DNA of 64,000 nt from Micromonosporaceae bacterium KJ-029 (GTDB lineage Bacteria; Actinomycetota; Actinomycetes; Mycobacteriales; Micromonosporaceae), in the NCBI GenBank assembly GCA_005402585.1, contig BIFP01000008.1:1-64000 (forward strand), read 5' to 3'. Shown here piece by piece: positions 1 to 9,079 of this stretch; the stretch's first letter is position 1, and every line of letters begins with the position of its first letter. The position numbers were made by a program, and so were the translations under genes. The notes beneath the pieces are model-generated. The model did not search any database and was not told the origin of the DNA. It was given only the letters and a program-made list of their open reading frames with translations.

Positions 1-76
1 AAGATCATCAACCAAGGGCTGTTTCCGTTCCCGGCCGGGGTTCCCGCAGGACCCTCGAAGGTTAAAGATCAAGCTG

Positions 77-240
77 AGAGACTGTCGGGAAACCCCGGGG
101 CGAGCGAGGCGGAGTCCAGGCGGCGATCCGGCAAGGCGGAGATTGGTCCGGATACCGGTGTTGTATCCGGACCAATCTCCAACGCCGCCGGTCGTCGGCT
201 GGGCCCGCCGCAGCCGCCGCGAGGTTTCCCGACAGTCTCT
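77..240. repeat. Concentric long inverted repeat, MITE-like
   Basis: Two perfect 18-bp arms at 77-94 and 223-240 enclose a second perfect 18-bp inverted repeat at 138-155 and 163-180 with a 7-base loop. Both share the same centre near base 159, and the sequence between the arms is also partly complementary, so the whole block is one imperfect palindrome of about 162 bp. TGA flanks both sides if the arms are read as 17 bp (75-77 and 240-242), as a 3-bp target duplication would. No ORF fits inside. It may be a non-autonomous mobile element or a large RNA hairpin; no T tract supports a simple terminator. Confidence 0.7.
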
Positions 241-308
241 GAAGCCGATCGGCTCAGAAGGCGTCATCCAGGGAGCGGAAGGAGAAGCTCCGAAACGGCG
301 CCGTTCCT

Positions 309-2216
309 CTACGCCCTGCTCGGCAGGGTGAGGGTGACCGCGACCGGCAGGTGGTCACTGGCGGTGCTGGGCACCGCAGTGGGATCGGTGGCGACCAGGC
401 CCGATGAGACGAAGATGTGGTCGATCTGCTCGCGCGGGTCGTCGGCCGGGCTGGTGGGCAGCGGGCGTACGGACGCGAACGCGTCGACCAGGCCGGCGCT
501 GGTGAGCGCCGTGAACGCCGGGTCGCCCGGCTCGGTGTTGAAGTCACCGGCGACCACCAGCGGCGCGTCGCCGGCGTACGCGGTGGCGAACTCGGCGACG
601 GCGCGGGCCTGGACGACCGGATCCTCGCCGGGTGGTGGTTGCAGGTGGGTGCTCACCACAGCCAGCCGTACGCCGTCGCCGAGGTCGACGGTGACGCCGA
701 GCGCCTGCGCCCCGGTGGGTGCGCCCACGGCGGGCAGTGGACGGGTCCGGGCCCGGTCCACCGGCCAACGGCTGAGCACCGCGTCTCCCCAGAGCGGGCC
801 GGCGGCCGGGGCGAAGACGTAGGGCATCTCCAGCCGGGCGGCGAGCAGGTGAAGCGTGTCGTGGCCCCCGTTGAGCAGCCAGCCCCGGTCGACCTCGCTC
901 AGCACCACCACGTCGGCCCGGCCGACCGCACGGTCGAGGGCGGCCAGGTCGAGGCGGCCGTCGAGGCCGAAACCCATCCGGATGTTGTACGCCACCAGTC
1001 GCACCTGCTCCGGCGGCCCGTCCCGGTTGCTAGCCACCAGCCACGGCCCGTGCGCCCAGGCGGCGGCGAAGGCGACGAGGGCGGCCAGCACCGCCACCGG
1101 TCCCGCCGGCAGCCCCGCCGACGCGGGTGGTTCCGGGGCCACCTGGGGCGTCCGGAGACGGCCGCCCAGCGCGACCACGCCGGTCAGCACGGCCACCCCG
1201 GCGGGCAGCCAACCGTTGGGATAGCCGAGGTCGTAGGCGGCGTAGTAGAGCACGGCCACGACGGCGAAGACGAGCATCCCGCCGATCGCCGCGTACGCCC
1301 GCCGGGCCGCGGCCCGCCCGGCGCCGTCGGCCACCTGCGGTGCGGCGCCGGCCAGGGCGAGGCAGCCACCCAGTCCCGCCGCGGTGAGCAGCATGGCGAA
1401 GGTGAGCAGCGTGGGCGGCCCGTACCCGAACAGCACGGCCCCGGCCAGCAACGACACCGGCGGCAGCAGGCGCCAGCGAGGCCGGGGCGGAGTCAGTGCG
1501 CCGAACACGAACAACGCCACCGCCACGCCCAGGGGTGCCAGCGCGAACAGCGGTGGTCCGGCGGTGCCGACTTCGCCGTACCAGAACGACATCGCGGTGC
1601 CCGCGACCGCCGGTGACAGCGCGACCATGCCACCCAGCAGCAGCGCCGGCCCGACCAGCAGCCAGGCCCGGCCGGCCGGTGCCGGGGCCACCGTCCCTGG
1701 GCTACGGGCCGGGTTGGCCTCGCCGACGAGCAGCAGCGCCACCAGCCCGACGCTGATCGCCCACGCCTCCCACCGCCCCCACCAGAGCAGGTCGTGCGTG
1801 CCGAGCAGGGCGTGGCCGAGCGCGCCGGCGGTCAGCCCGAGCGCCAGCCCCGGCACCGGGCGCTCGACCCGGGCCGCGGTGGCAGCCAGCCACACCAGAC
1901 CGGCCAGCAGGCCGGCGGTGGCCAGCCAGAGCTGCGTACGGCCGCCCGGCCCGGCGGTGAGGGCGAGCCGGGTTGCGCCAAGCACCACCGCCGCCACGAG
2001 GCCGACGAGGCGAGTACCGACCCGCGCGACGAGCGCCGGTGCGGCGAGCGCGAGCACGAACCAGCCGAGCGCGAACGCCCCGAGCAACTCGGCCGGTGTC
2101 GACGCGGCCTGGCCGAAGATGGTGATGACCGACGGCAGGAAGACCCGGAGGACGTCCACCAGGACGACGACGCCCAGGGCCAGGGTGGCGGTAGCGAGGT
2201 GACGGTGGCGCAGCAC
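309..2216 (-). CDS. Polytopic membrane protein with C-terminal endonuclease/exonuclease/phosphatase domain
   Basis: 635 aa with a GTG start preceded by a purine-rich GAGAGA. Roughly the first 385 residues form about ten hydrophobic segments. The last 235 or so are an EEP (DNase I-like) fold: the YNIRMG start, the SEVDRGW acidic motif, STHLQPP, the GDFN metal/catalytic motif, DHIF and the terminal SDHLPV. The EEP family cleaves phosphodiesters in nucleic acids or phospholipids; the substrate here is unknown. The domain probably faces outside the membrane, since the last helix is followed directly by the catalytic domain. A second, smaller EEP protein lies at 17096-18103. Confidence 0.85.
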   Translation of the reverse strand: MLRHRHLATATLALGVVVLVDVLRVFLPSVITIFGQAASTPAELLGAFALGWFVLALAAPALVARVGTRLVGLVAAVVLGATRLALTAGPGGRTQLWLATAGLLAGLVWLAATAARVERPVPGLALGLTAGALGHALLGTHDLLWWGRWEAWAISVGLVALLLVGEANPARSPGTVAPAPAGRAWLLVGPALLLGGMVALSPAVAGTAMSFWYGEVGTAGPPLFALAPLGVAVALFVFGALTPPRPRWRLLPPVSLLAGAVLFGYGPPTLLTFAMLLTAAGLGGCLALAGAAPQVADGAGRAAARRAYAAIGGMLVFAVVAVLYYAAYDLGYPNGWLPAGVAVLTGVVALGGRLRTPQVAPEPPASAGLPAGPVAVLAALVAFAAAWAHGPWLVASNRDGPPEQVRLVAYNIRMGFGLDGRLDLAALDRAVGRADVVVLSEVDRGWLLNGGHDTLHLLAARLEMPYVFAPAAGPLWGDAVLSRWPVDRARTRPLPAVGAPTGAQALGVTVDLGDGVRLAVVSTHLQPPPGEDPVVQARAVAEFATAYAGDAPLVVAGDFNTEPGDPAFTALTSAGLVDAFASVRPLPTSPADDPREQIDHIFVSSGLVATDPTAVPSTASDHLPVAVTLTLPSRA

Positions 2217-2314
2217 GGTTCTCTCTTCGCCGAGGGGTGGTGCGGCGATTCTGGGCGCCGGGTGCCGCCGCGGTCAACGGTCCCCGTCTCCGGCACCGGC
2301 CCGGCGTGCGCGGA

Positions 2315-2359
2315 ACACAGCCGCGAACACAGCCGCGAAAACAGCCGCGAAAACAGCGA
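2315..2359. repeat. 12-bp tandem repeat downstream of hup
   Basis: About 3.75 copies of a 12-base unit (ACACAGCCGCGA, drifting to AAACAGCCGCGA) lie between the hup terminator and the start of the upstream membrane-protein gene. It is non-coding, and its polymerase-slippage appearance suggests length may vary between strains. Confidence 0.75.
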
Positions 2360-2388
2360 AGGCGCCCGCCACCTTGGCGGACGCCTTC
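2358..2388 (-). terminator. Hairpin terminator after hup
   Basis: GAAGGCG and CGCCTTC (2358-2364 and 2382-2388) pair around an inner stem, 15 bases beyond the hup stop codon on the minus strand. No strong U tract, as is usual in high-GC actinomycetes. Confidence 0.6.
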
Positions 2389-2402
2389 ACCGTACGACCG
2401 GC

Positions 2403-3023
2403 TCAGCGCCGGGTTGCCGCCTTCCTGGCCGGCGCCTTCTTCGCCGTCGCGGTCTTCTTGGCCGCGGTGGCCTTGGTCGCCGCGGCGGTCTTCTTCGCCG
2501 GGGCGGCCTTCTTCGTCGCGGTCTTCTTGGCCGCAGTCGTCTTGGTCGCCTTGGCCGCGGTCGTCTTCTTGGCCGCCGCGGTCTTCGTCGCGGTGGTCTT
2601 CTTCGCGGCCGCGGTCTTCGTCGCCGCAGTCTTCGCCGCTGCGGCCTTCTTCGCGGTGGTCGCCTTGGCACCGGCCGCCTTGGTGGCGGCGGCGGTCTTG
2701 GCGGTGGCCGCGGCGATCTTCTTCGCCGCCGCCGTGGCCTTCGGCACCTTGCCGCTGGCCACCATCTCCTTGAACCCGGCGCCCGGGCGGAAGGTCGGAA
2801 CCGATGTCTTCTTGACCTTCACCGCCTCTCCCGTACGCGGGTTGCGGGCTGTTCGGGCGCCCCGTACGCGCTTCTCGAACGCTCCGAAACCGGTGATCGC
2901 CACCTTCTCGCCCTTGGTAACCGCCGCCTGGACCTCAGCGAGGACCGCGTCGAGCGCGGCCGTCGCCGTCTTCCGGTCCCCCAGGCGAACGGCGAGCGCC
3001 TCGATGAGCTCGGCCTTGTTCAC
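2403..3023 (-). CDS. hup: HU-family nucleoid protein with Lys/Ala-rich histone H1-like tail
   Basis: 206 aa. The GTG start is chosen because AGGAGGA lies just upstream and the product begins [10 protein letters not shown] as in other HU proteins; the frame stays open further upstream but is not HU-like. Residues 1-95 or so are the HU fold, including [21 protein letters not shown] and the [11 protein letters not shown] signature. From about residue 98 to the end there are repeated Ala-Ala-Lys-Lys/Thr-Lys motifs typical of actinobacterial HupB/HupS, which bind and compact DNA with the tail contacting the minor groove or RNA. It is read as its own unit, separated from leuD by a strong hairpin. 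Confidence 0.95.
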   Translation of the reverse strand: MNKAELIEALAVRLGDRKTATAALDAVLAEVQAAVTKGEKVAITGFGAFEKRVRGARTARNPRTGEAVKVKKTSVPTFRPGAGFKEMVASGKVPKATAAAKKIAAATAKTAAATKAAGAKATTAKKAAAAKTAATKTAAAKKTTATKTAAAKKTTAAKATKTTAAKKTATKKAAPAKKTAAATKATAAKKTATAKKAPARKAATRR

Positions 3024-3137
3024 GACTTCCTCCTGATTGTGCAACTGACTCGACGCGAGCCATTCTGCGCGCACGGTATGCCCTGTGCTGCCGGGACACA
3101 AACATTCGGTGGAAAAAAGGCCTTGTGTCGTAACGGA

Positions 3138-3170
3138 TTCGCCCCCACCGGTGGCACCGGTGGGGGCGAA
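3138..3170 (-). terminator. 16-bp perfect hairpin between leuD and hup
   Basis: Bases 3138-3153 and 3155-3170 are perfectly complementary around one central base. The block sits 26 bases past the leuD stop and ahead of hup, which is on the same strand, so it should end the leuCD transcript. Confidence 0.7.
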
Positions 3171-3195
3171 ATCGGCTGCGGACCGGGGCGATCGG

Positions 3196-3783
3196 CTACG
3201 CGACCCGGGGCAGGAAGGGCAGTCGGGTGGCCTCGAAGGCGCCGATCTGCGACTCGTGCCGGAGGGTGAGTCCAATGTCGTCCAAGCCCTCCATCAGCCG
3301 CCAACGGCTGAAGTCGTCCAGCGGGAACGACCAGGTGGAGGTGCCGGCCCGGACCTCCCGGGCGGTCAGGTCGACGGTGATCGCGGTGGTCGGATCGGAC
3401 TCGACCAGGCCCCAGATCTGCTCGACGGCTTTCAATTCCAGCTCGACCGGAAGCAGACCTTCCTTGAGGGCGTTGCCCCGGAAGATGTCACCGAAGCGGG
3501 GCGAGATCACCACCCGGAAGCCGTAGTCGCGCAACGCCCACACGGCGTGCTCCCGGGACGACCCGGTGCCGAACTCCGGCCCGGCCACCAGAATCGACGC
3601 GCCCGAATACGACTCATCGTTGAGCACGAATCCCGGGTCCTCGCGCCACGCGCTGAACAACCCGTCGGCAAAACCGGTACGGGTCACCCGCTTGAGGTAC
3701 ACGGCCGGGATGATCTGATCGGTGTCCACATCGGATCGACGCAGTGGCACGACGGTGCCGGTGTGCACGGTGAACTTGTCCAT
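3196..3783 (-). CDS. leuD: 3-isopropylmalate dehydratase small subunit
   Basis: 195 aa, the usual length for bacterial LeuD. It starts [30 protein letters not shown], where the DVDTDQIIP motif is diagnostic, and contains the [11 protein letters not shown] active-site loop. With LeuC it forms the cytoplasmic aconitase-family enzyme that isomerises 2-isopropylmalate to 3-isopropylmalate, and it also accepts citramalate-derived intermediates in the citramalate route to isoleucine. The gene lies 14 bases after leuC on the same strand, so the two are cotranscribed. The longer open frame reaching to 4521 is only a shadow across leuC. Confidence 0.96.
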   Translation of the reverse strand: MDKFTVHTGTVVPLRRSDVDTDQIIPAVYLKRVTRTGFADGLFSAWREDPGFVLNDESYSGASILVAGPEFGTGSSREHAVWALRDYGFRVVISPRFGDIFRGNALKEGLLPVELELKAVEQIWGLVESDPTTAITVDLTAREVRAGTSTWSFPLDDFSRWRLMEGLDDIGLTLRHESQIGAFEATRLPFLPRVA

Positions 3784-3797
3784 CTGTCGCAGCCCTT

Positions 3798-5243
3798 CTA
3801 CAGGTCGGCGGGGGCGGCCAGCCGGCCGGTCACGGCGGTGGCGGCGGCGACCGGCGGGCTCACCAGGTGGGTACGCCCACCCCGACCCTGGCGGCCCTCG
3901 AAGTTTCGGTTGGAGGTCGAGGCGGACCGCTGCCCGGGGGACAGCGTGTCCGGGTTCATGCCCAGACACATGGAGCAGCCGGCGAACCGCCACTCGGCCC
4001 CCGCGTCGGTGAAGACCTTGTCCAGCCCCTCGGCCTCGGCGGCCTCCCGAACGGCGGCGGAGCCAGGCACCACCAGCATCCGTACGCCGTCTGCGACCTG
4101 GTGGCCGCGGAGCACGTCGGCGGCGGCCCGCAGGTCCTCCAGCCGGCCGTTGGTGCAGGAGCCGACGAAGACCACGTCGACGGAGAGGTCGCGCAGCGGC
4201 GTGCCGGGGCGCAGGTCCATGTACTCCAGCGCACGGCGGGCGGCGGCCTGCTCCGGCTCGCTGACGAAGTCGTCCGGGTCCGGCACCACGGCGCCCAGCG
4301 GTGCGCCCTGGCCGGGGTTGGTACCCCAGGTGACGAACGGCGTGATCTCGGCGGCGTCCAGGGTCACCTCGGCGTCGAAGGTCGCGCCCTCGTCGGTGGG
4401 CAGCGTCCGCCAGTACGCGACCGCCGCCTCCCAGTCGGCACCGGTCGGGGCGTTCGGCCGCCCCTTCAGGTACGCGAAGGTGGTCTCGTCCGGCGCGATC
4501 ATGCCGGCCTTGGCGCCCCACTCGATGGACATGTTGGCGATGGTCATCCGGCCTTCCATGGACAGCGCCCGGATCGCCTCGCCGCGGTACTCCACGACGT
4601 GCCCGCGCCCGCCGCCCGTGCCGACCTTCGCGATCAGGGCGAGCACCAGGTCCTTCGCGGTGACCCCGGGGCCGAGTTGGCCGTTCACGGTGACCGCCAT
4701 CGTCTTCGGTCGGGCCTGCGGCAGCGTCTGGGTGGCCAGCACGTGCTCGACCTCACTGGTGCCGATGCCGAACGCGAGCGCCCCGAACGCGCCGTGGGTG
4801 GCGGTGTGCGAGTCGCCGCAGACGATCGTCATGCCGGGCTGGGTGAGGCCGAGCTGCGGGCCGATGACGTGCACGATGCCCTGGTTCTCGTCGCCCAGTG
4901 GGTGCAGCTTCACGCCGAACTCGGCGCAGTTGCGCCGCAGCGTCTCGATCTGGGTCCGCGAAGTGGGATCGGCGATGGTGAGCAGGTCGCCACGGCGCAG
5001 CTGGAACGAGGGGTCGGCGTACCCGGTCGGGGTGTTGTGGTCCTCGGTCGCGAGCGTGAGGTCGGTACGGCGCACCCGGCGGCCGGCGAACCGTAGCCCG
5101 TCGAACGCCTGCGGACTGGTCACCTCGTGCAGCAGGTGCAGGTCGATGAAGAGCAGATCGGGCTCACCATCGGCGGACCGGACGACGTGCGCGTCCCAGA
5201 CCTTCTCGGCCAGGGTCCTCGGCTCAGGAGTGACTCCCACCAT
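3798..5243 (-). CDS. leuC: 3-isopropylmalate dehydratase large subunit
   Basis: 481 aa, full length. The 4Fe-4S ligands are visible: one Cys in [10 protein letters not shown] and two in [25 protein letters not shown] and [14 protein letters not shown] are conserved LeuC segments. The ATG start at 5243 is preceded by AGGATG on the minus strand. Together with LeuD it carries out the isomerisation step of leucine synthesis, and in citramalate-using organisms also that of isoleucine synthesis, which fits cimA at 18120. It is divergent from the IclR-type regulator ndgR with a gap of only about 49 bases, the classical arrangement for NdgR control. Confidence 0.97.
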   Translation of the reverse strand: MVGVTPEPRTLAEKVWDAHVVRSADGEPDLLFIDLHLLHEVTSPQAFDGLRFAGRRVRRTDLTLATEDHNTPTGYADPSFQLRRGDLLTIADPTSRTQIETLRRNCAEFGVKLHPLGDENQGIVHVIGPQLGLTQPGMTIVCGDSHTATHGAFGALAFGIGTSEVEHVLATQTLPQARPKTMAVTVNGQLGPGVTAKDLVLALIAKVGTGGGRGHVVEYRGEAIRALSMEGRMTIANMSIEWGAKAGMIAPDETTFAYLKGRPNAPTGADWEAAVAYWRTLPTDEGATFDAEVTLDAAEITPFVTWGTNPGQGAPLGAVVPDPDDFVSEPEQAAARRALEYMDLRPGTPLRDLSVDVVFVGSCTNGRLEDLRAAADVLRGHQVADGVRMLVVPGSAAVREAAEAEGLDKVFTDAGAEWRFAGCSMCLGMNPDTLSPGQRSASTSNRNFEGRQGRGGRTHLVSPPVAAATAVTGRLAAPADL

Positions 5244-5292
5244 CTGGACATCCTAAATTCTGGGAGGTAAGTTTCGGCTTGTGGGACACAGT
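5244..5292. promoter_or_regulatory. leuC-ndgR divergent control region
   Basis: This is the whole space between the two divergent starts. NdgR/LtbR-type regulators in actinobacteria are known to bind the leuC-regulator intergenic region, so the operator must lie here if the relationship holds. It contains the decamer GGTAAGTTTC (5266-5275), which recurs upstream of ilvE on the other strand (23860-23869). I cannot assign promoter hexamers with confidence. Confidence 0.55.
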
Positions 5293-5979
5293 ATGAGCGG
5301 TGTCGGCGTTCTCGACAAGGCGGTGGTCATCCTGGCCGCCTGCGTCGACGGCGCCAGCCTGGCCGAACTCGTTGAACGCACCAAGCTGCCCCGGGCCACG
5401 GCGCACCGGCTGGCGCAGGCGCTGGAGATCCACCGGTTGCTGGTCCGGGACACCCAGGGCCGCTGGCGTCCCGGTCCACGCCTGGGCGAGTTGGCCAACG
5501 CGGCGCCGGACGTACTGCTGACCGCGGCCGAGCCACTGCTGGCCGCGCTGCGCGACGCCACCGGCGAGAGCGCCCAGCTCTACCTGCGCCGGGCCGACGA
5601 ACGCATCTGCGTGGCCGCCGCCGAGCGGGCCAGTGGGCTGCGCGACACCGTCCCGGTGGGTTCGGTGCTGCCGATGATCGCCGGTTCGGCGGCGCAGATC
5701 CTGCTCGCCTGGGAGCCGCCCGAGGCGGTGATGCCGCTGCTGCCCCGGTCGAAGTTCACCGGCCGCACCCTGGCCGAGGTACGCCGCCGAGGCTGGGCGC
5801 AGAGCGTGGCCGAACGCGAGGCCGGTGTGGCGAGCGTCTCCGCCCCCATCCGCGACCGCACGGGCCGGGTCATCGCCGCCATCAGCATCTCCGGCCCCAT
5901 CGAACGCCTGGGTCGCCGCCCCGGCGAACGCCACGCCATGGCCGTGGTCCGAGCCGGCCAACGCCTCTCCGGCCTCTGA
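5293..5979 (+). CDS. ndgR: IclR-family regulator of branched-chain amino acid genes (NdgR/LtbR type)
   Basis: 228 aa from the ATG at 5293; a GTG at 5281 (12 bases upstream, with GGGAGG 13 bases ahead) is an alternative. The product opens SGVGVLDKA and carries an N-terminal winged helix (about residues 14-60, with LPRATAHRLAQAL as the recognition part). The effector domain includes ESAQLYLRRADERICVAAAE, SGLRDTVPVGS and GVASVSAPIRD, all strongly resembling Streptomyces NdgR/AreB and corynebacterial LtbR. These regulators repress or tune leuCD and other amino acid genes. Position next to leuC supports the same role. Confidence 0.88.
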   Translation: MSGVGVLDKAVVILAACVDGASLAELVERTKLPRATAHRLAQALEIHRLLVRDTQGRWRPGPRLGELANAAPDVLLTAAEPLLAALRDATGESAQLYLRRADERICVAAAERASGLRDTVPVGSVLPMIAGSAAQILLAWEPPEAVMPLLPRSKFTGRTLAEVRRRGWAQSVAEREAGVASVSAPIRDRTGRVIAAISISGPIERLGRRPGERHAMAVVRAGQRLSGL

Positions 5980-6011
5980 CCCCCCTCCCCCTCCCCCACC
6001 GCCAGCCCGCG

Positions 6012-6071
6012 GTTGATCATGAAGTTAGCGGGTCATTTGGAGATCAAAGAGCCCGCCAACTTCTGATCAAC
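6012..6071. repeat. Imperfect inverted repeat between ndgR and tRNA-Glu
   Basis: GTTGATCATGAAGTTAGCGGG (6012-6032, one letter longer than its stem) faces a near-complementary arm at 6052-6071 with a 19-base spacer; the arms differ by an inserted T and one substitution. It lies between convergent ndgR and the tRNA genes. I associate TTGATCATGAAGTT-type palindromes with Micromonospora intergenic regions from memory, so it may be a dispersed repeat as well as a bidirectional terminator. Confidence 0.6.
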
Positions 6072-6104
6072 GGAGGCAAGGGGGCTGGAGGCGGGGGAAT
6101 GCGG

Positions 6105-6135
6105 GAAGCCCGTCTCGCGGGGCGAGACGGGCTTC
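6105..6135 (-). terminator. Hairpin terminator after first tRNA-Glu
   Basis: A perfect 13-bp stem (6105-6117 and 6123-6135) with loop CGGGG begins 9 bases past the 3' end of the tRNA-Glu gene on the minus strand. Confidence 0.7.
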
Positions 6136-6143
6136 GGTGTTGG

Positions 6144-6216
6144 TAGCCCCGACCGGATTCGAACCGGCGCTACCGCCTTGAGAGGGCGGCGTCCTGGGCC
6201 GCTAGACGACGGGGCC
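6144..6216 (-). tRNA. tRNA-Glu (anticodon CTC)
   Basis: 73-nt cloverleaf on the minus strand. The anticodon stem CCGCC/GGCGG encloses loop CTCTCAA, giving CTC, which reads GAG. The T arm GCCGGTTCGAATCCGGT and a 7-bp acceptor GGCCCCG/CGGGGCT with discriminator A are present; CCA is not encoded. It is identical to the copy at 6441-6513. Confidence 0.97.
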
Positions 6217-6398
6217 AGGTACTTTCTGGTTCACCACCCCCGGGGGGCGGTGCGGAAGTATTCTAACGGCGTCCTCGGTGGACGTCGCACATGGGGGTCG
6301 CCCCCTGCGGGTGAGCAGCGCCGGGGCGAGCGTCGAGACGCCGCCGGGGGCAGCCGGCCCGCAGCGGGTCGGCGCGAATCGAGGGTCGGGACGCGAAA

Positions 6399-6429
6399 AC
6401 GGCCCGCCCGCCGAAGCGGGACGAGCCGT
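6399..6429 (-). terminator. Hairpin terminator after second tRNA-Glu
   Basis: ACGGC/GCCGT and CCCGC/GCGGG pair with an internal mismatch around a CGAA loop, 11 bases past the tRNA 3' end on the minus strand. Confidence 0.55.
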
Positions 6430-6440
6430 CATGTGAGTTG

Positions 6441-6513
6441 TAGCCCCGACCGGATTCGAACCGGCGCTACCGCCTTGAGAGGGCGGCGTCCTGGGCCGCT
6501 AGACGACGGGGCC
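6441..6513 (-). tRNA. tRNA-Glu (anticodon CTC), second identical copy
   Basis: Same 73 bases as the gene at 6144-6216, 224 bases upstream of it on the same strand. Each copy has its own downstream hairpin, but the spacers differ, so the duplication is confined to the tRNA and a few flanking bases. GAG is the dominant Glu codon in this GC-rich genome, which may explain the extra dose. Confidence 0.97.
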
Positions 6514-6647
6514 AGAACACGCTGCGACACCACCATTGCGGTGGTGCCGCCGAACTCTACCAGACCTCGCGACCGAGCCCCTCACAGAGCACCGGTGCGC
6601 ACTCCACCAGAATCCAGCGACCTCGATTCTTGCGAATCGCGGTTGCG

Positions 6648-6719
6648 CTGGGGTACCAGGACTCGAACCTAGACTAACTGAACCAGAATCAGTCGGGCTG
6701 CCAATTACCCCATACCCCA
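6648..6719 (-). tRNA. tRNA-Gln (anticodon CTG)
   Basis: 72-nt cloverleaf on the minus strand with acceptor TGGGGTA/TACCCCA, anticodon stem ACTGA/TCAGT around loop TTCTGGT (anticodon CTG) and T arm TAGGTTCGAGTCCTGG. The discriminator is G; CCA is not encoded. It heads the three-tRNA group and may share a promoter with the Glu genes. GatCAB, encoded at 57.9-62.6 kb, would be the enzyme that amidates Glu-tRNA-Gln in organisms lacking GlnRS. Confidence 0.96.
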
Positions 6720-6826
6720 TTGGCCCCTTGCGGCGCCGGGATCAAACTCTACCCTCCCGGCACCGACAGGCCAAATCGAGTTCCGGAAACCGCCCTTGAG
6801 CTGCGGAAACAGGGACTCTGACCGGA

Positions 6827-7630
6827 TCAGGAGGCCGACACGACCGGGTTGGTCAACTCGCCGATCCCCTCGATCCGAACGGTCACCGTATCCCCCTCAG
6901 TGAGCGGGCTAACCCCCGCCGGCGTACCCGTCAGGACCACGTCGCCGGGCAGCAGCGTCATCACGTGCGAGATGTACGACACCAGCGCCGGCACGTCGAA
7001 GACCATGTCCCGGGTCCGGCCCAACTGACGGACCTCCATCTCCTCCGGATCGCGCCCCACCTCGCAGCGAATCTCCAGGTCGGTCACGTCGAGGCCGGTG
7101 GTGATCCAGGGCCCGATCGGGCAGAAGGAGTCGAACCCCTTGGCCCGGGTCCATTGACCGTCGGAGCGCTGAAGGTCCCGGGCGGTCACGTCGTTGGCAC
7201 AGGCGTAGCCGAAGATGGCCCGCTCCGCCGCGGCCCGGTCCGCCCGGCGCGCGCCCGGCGCGCCGATCACCACCGCCAGTTCCGCCTCGTGCTCGACCTG
7301 CTTGCTGAACTCGGGGAGCCGGATCGCATCCCGGGGCCCGACCACGGAGGTGGAGGGCTTGAGGAACAGCAGCGGTTCCTTCGGCACCTCGCTGCCGTGC
7401 TCGGCGGCGTGCTCGGCGTAGTTACGGCCGACGCAGACCACCTTGCTGGGCAGGATCGGCGAGAGCAGCCGGACGTCGGACAGCGCCCAGCGGACCCCGC
7501 TGAACGCGATCTGGCCGAACGGGTGACCCGAGATCTCGGCGATGGTGAGCCCCTGCGGGCCCGCCTCCGGCTCCCCCTCGACAACCCCGAACGACATTCC
7601 TTTGGCATGAGCGAAACGAGCGATACGCAC
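6827..7630 (-). CDS. Fumarylacetoacetate hydrolase-family protein
   Basis: 267 aa with a GTG start. It has the FAH C-terminal catalytic fold: KVVCVGRNYAEHAAEHG, the acidic EHEAELAVVIG metal-binding strand, GYACANDVTARDLQ, the Lys in RAKGFDSFCPIGPW and LLPGDVVLTGTPAGVSPL. Members hydrolyse or isomerise beta-diketo acids (acylpyruvase, oxaloacetate decarboxylase, hydroxyhepta-dienedioate isomerase). The exact substrate cannot be told from sequence. It is monocistronic here, upstream of the tRNA group on the same strand; no catabolic neighbours point to a pathway. Confidence 0.9.
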   Translation of the reverse strand: MRIARFAHAKGMSFGVVEGEPEAGPQGLTIAEISGHPFGQIAFSGVRWALSDVRLLSPILPSKVVCVGRNYAEHAAEHGSEVPKEPLLFLKPSTSVVGPRDAIRLPEFSKQVEHEAELAVVIGAPGARRADRAAAERAIFGYACANDVTARDLQRSDGQWTRAKGFDSFCPIGPWITTGLDVTDLEIRCEVGRDPEEMEVRQLGRTRDMVFDVPALVSYISHVMTLLPGDVVLTGTPAGVSPLTEGDTVTVRIEGIGELTNPVVSAS

Positions 7631-7762
7631 GAGCCCAATCTAGTCCGGCGGAGGCCGGGTGCCGCAGCTTACCGGCGAGGTCGGCCGGCGGGGCCGGATT
7701 CGCCGCTTCGTACCCGCACGACGTGATCCCGCACCTAGCGTCGGCTGCGGAGGTTCGTTCGT

Positions 7763-9046
7763 ATGCCTGCATCGACACGACACCACAGGACCCTCGCGGC
7801 CATCGTGCACTGCGTCGGTTTCCTCACCGCCCTGCCGCTGCTACCGGCGGCCACCACCGCGGACGCCGCGGCGGCCGGACGGCCCCACGCGGCGGCGACA
7901 CCCGAACCCACGATGCCCTCGGCGCCACCGGCGGTGCCCACCCCGACGCGGGTCGTCACGCCGGCCGCGAAACCGAAGGTCAGCGTGGCGGTGGCGCCGC
8001 AGAACACCGCCGAGCCCCGGTACCGCATCGAGGTCCGCAACGCCGACAACACCCCGGTGGACACCACCGTGCGCCAGGAGTTGCCGCAGGGCGTCTCGGC
8101 GACCGCGATCAGCAACGGCGGTCTGGCGGTACGCCCCGGTGGCTCGACGGCGACCGAGGTGACCTGGCGACTGAAGCTGCCGCCACGCAGCACCACCACG
8201 CTGGACACCACGCTCAGCACCGCCGCGGCGCAACAGCCGCTGACCGCGCCGGCGTGCGCGTTCGCCAGCGACGGGCGGCAGCCGTACGACTGCGCGACCG
8301 CCACCTGGACGGACCCGCAGACCGCGACACCCCAGCCGCAGGAGGCGACGGGATGGCGTCGCCAGGAACCCGCGCTGCTGGCCGGCGGGATCGCTCTGCT
8401 GGTGCTCGCCGTCGTGGCGCTCGTCGCCTGGCGGATCAGCAAGCGATCAAGCGCCGCCGCGCTGGCCTCGGACGGGCCGGGCACGGTCTATCCACGCCCG
8501 GCCGCGCCCCGGCCGCCGGGCCGCCGGCGCACCCCGCCGATCTGGTTCATCGTGCCGGTGGCCGCGACGGTGCTGGCGGGCACGGTCGGCGCGGCCGCGT
8601 GGACCGCCACCCGGCGGGTCGCCTCGATCGACACCGACAGCCAGCCGACCAGCGGCGCCTGGAAGGGCACCGGGGTCGCCGGTGAACTCGGGGTGCCGCT
8701 GCGCGAGGACGCGTTCGAGTTCACCGTCTACCGGGTGGTCTGCGAACCGGGCCAGGCCGCGCGGCAGTGCCAGGCGACCGTCGGGGTCCGCAACCTCACT
8801 CCGGAGCATCAGAGCTGGCACGGCAAGCTGCAACGGGCGTACCTGGCGGATGGCAACTGGGTCACCACCGACGAGCAGGCCACCCGGCGGGCCAACCAGG
8901 GGCGGGACATCTTCGCCGAGCCGATGGCGGCCGGCAGCCGGCTGGTGCTGCCGCTGGTCTTCACCGTCAACGGGCGCGAGGCGCCGCAGCTGCTGGAGCT
9001 GCGTAGCGGGGTCTTCTCGGCCGGGGTGCGGGTGGGCGTGCCCTGA
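7763..9046 (+). CDS. Secreted/membrane protein with two transmembrane segments, function unknown
   Basis: 427 aa, ATG start with GGAGG 8 bases upstream. An N-terminal signal segment (about residues 10-36, ending ADAAAA) is followed by a Pro/Thr-rich stretch and an outer domain of about 100 residues with the look of a DUF11-like beta-sandwich (YRIEVRNADNTPVDTTVRQELP). A TM helix follows at about 205-226, then a Pro/Arg-rich cytoplasmic loop and a second TM at about 260-285. The C-terminal domain resembles small extracytoplasmic DUF4352-like beta folds (FTVYRVVCEP, ATVGVRNLTPEHQSW). I do not recognise a named family. Confidence 0.8.
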   Translation: MPASTRHHRTLAAIVHCVGFLTALPLLPAATTADAAAAGRPHAAATPEPTMPSAPPAVPTPTRVVTPAAKPKVSVAVAPQNTAEPRYRIEVRNADNTPVDTTVRQELPQGVSATAISNGGLAVRPGGSTATEVTWRLKLPPRSTTTLDTTLSTAAAQQPLTAPACAFASDGRQPYDCATATWTDPQTATPQPQEATGWRRQEPALLAGGIALLVLAVVALVAWRISKRSSAAALASDGPGTVYPRPAAPRPPGRRRTPPIWFIVPVAATVLAGTVGAAAWTATRRVASIDTDSQPTSGAWKGTGVAGELGVPLREDAFEFTVYRVVCEPGQAARQCQATVGVRNLTPEHQSWHGKLQRAYLADGNWVTTDEQATRRANQGRDIFAEPMAAGSRLVLPLVFTVNGREAPQLLELRSGVFSAGVRVGVP

Positions 9047-9079
9047 CCGGCGGGCGGGCGGCGGTCGTACCCTTGGGCC

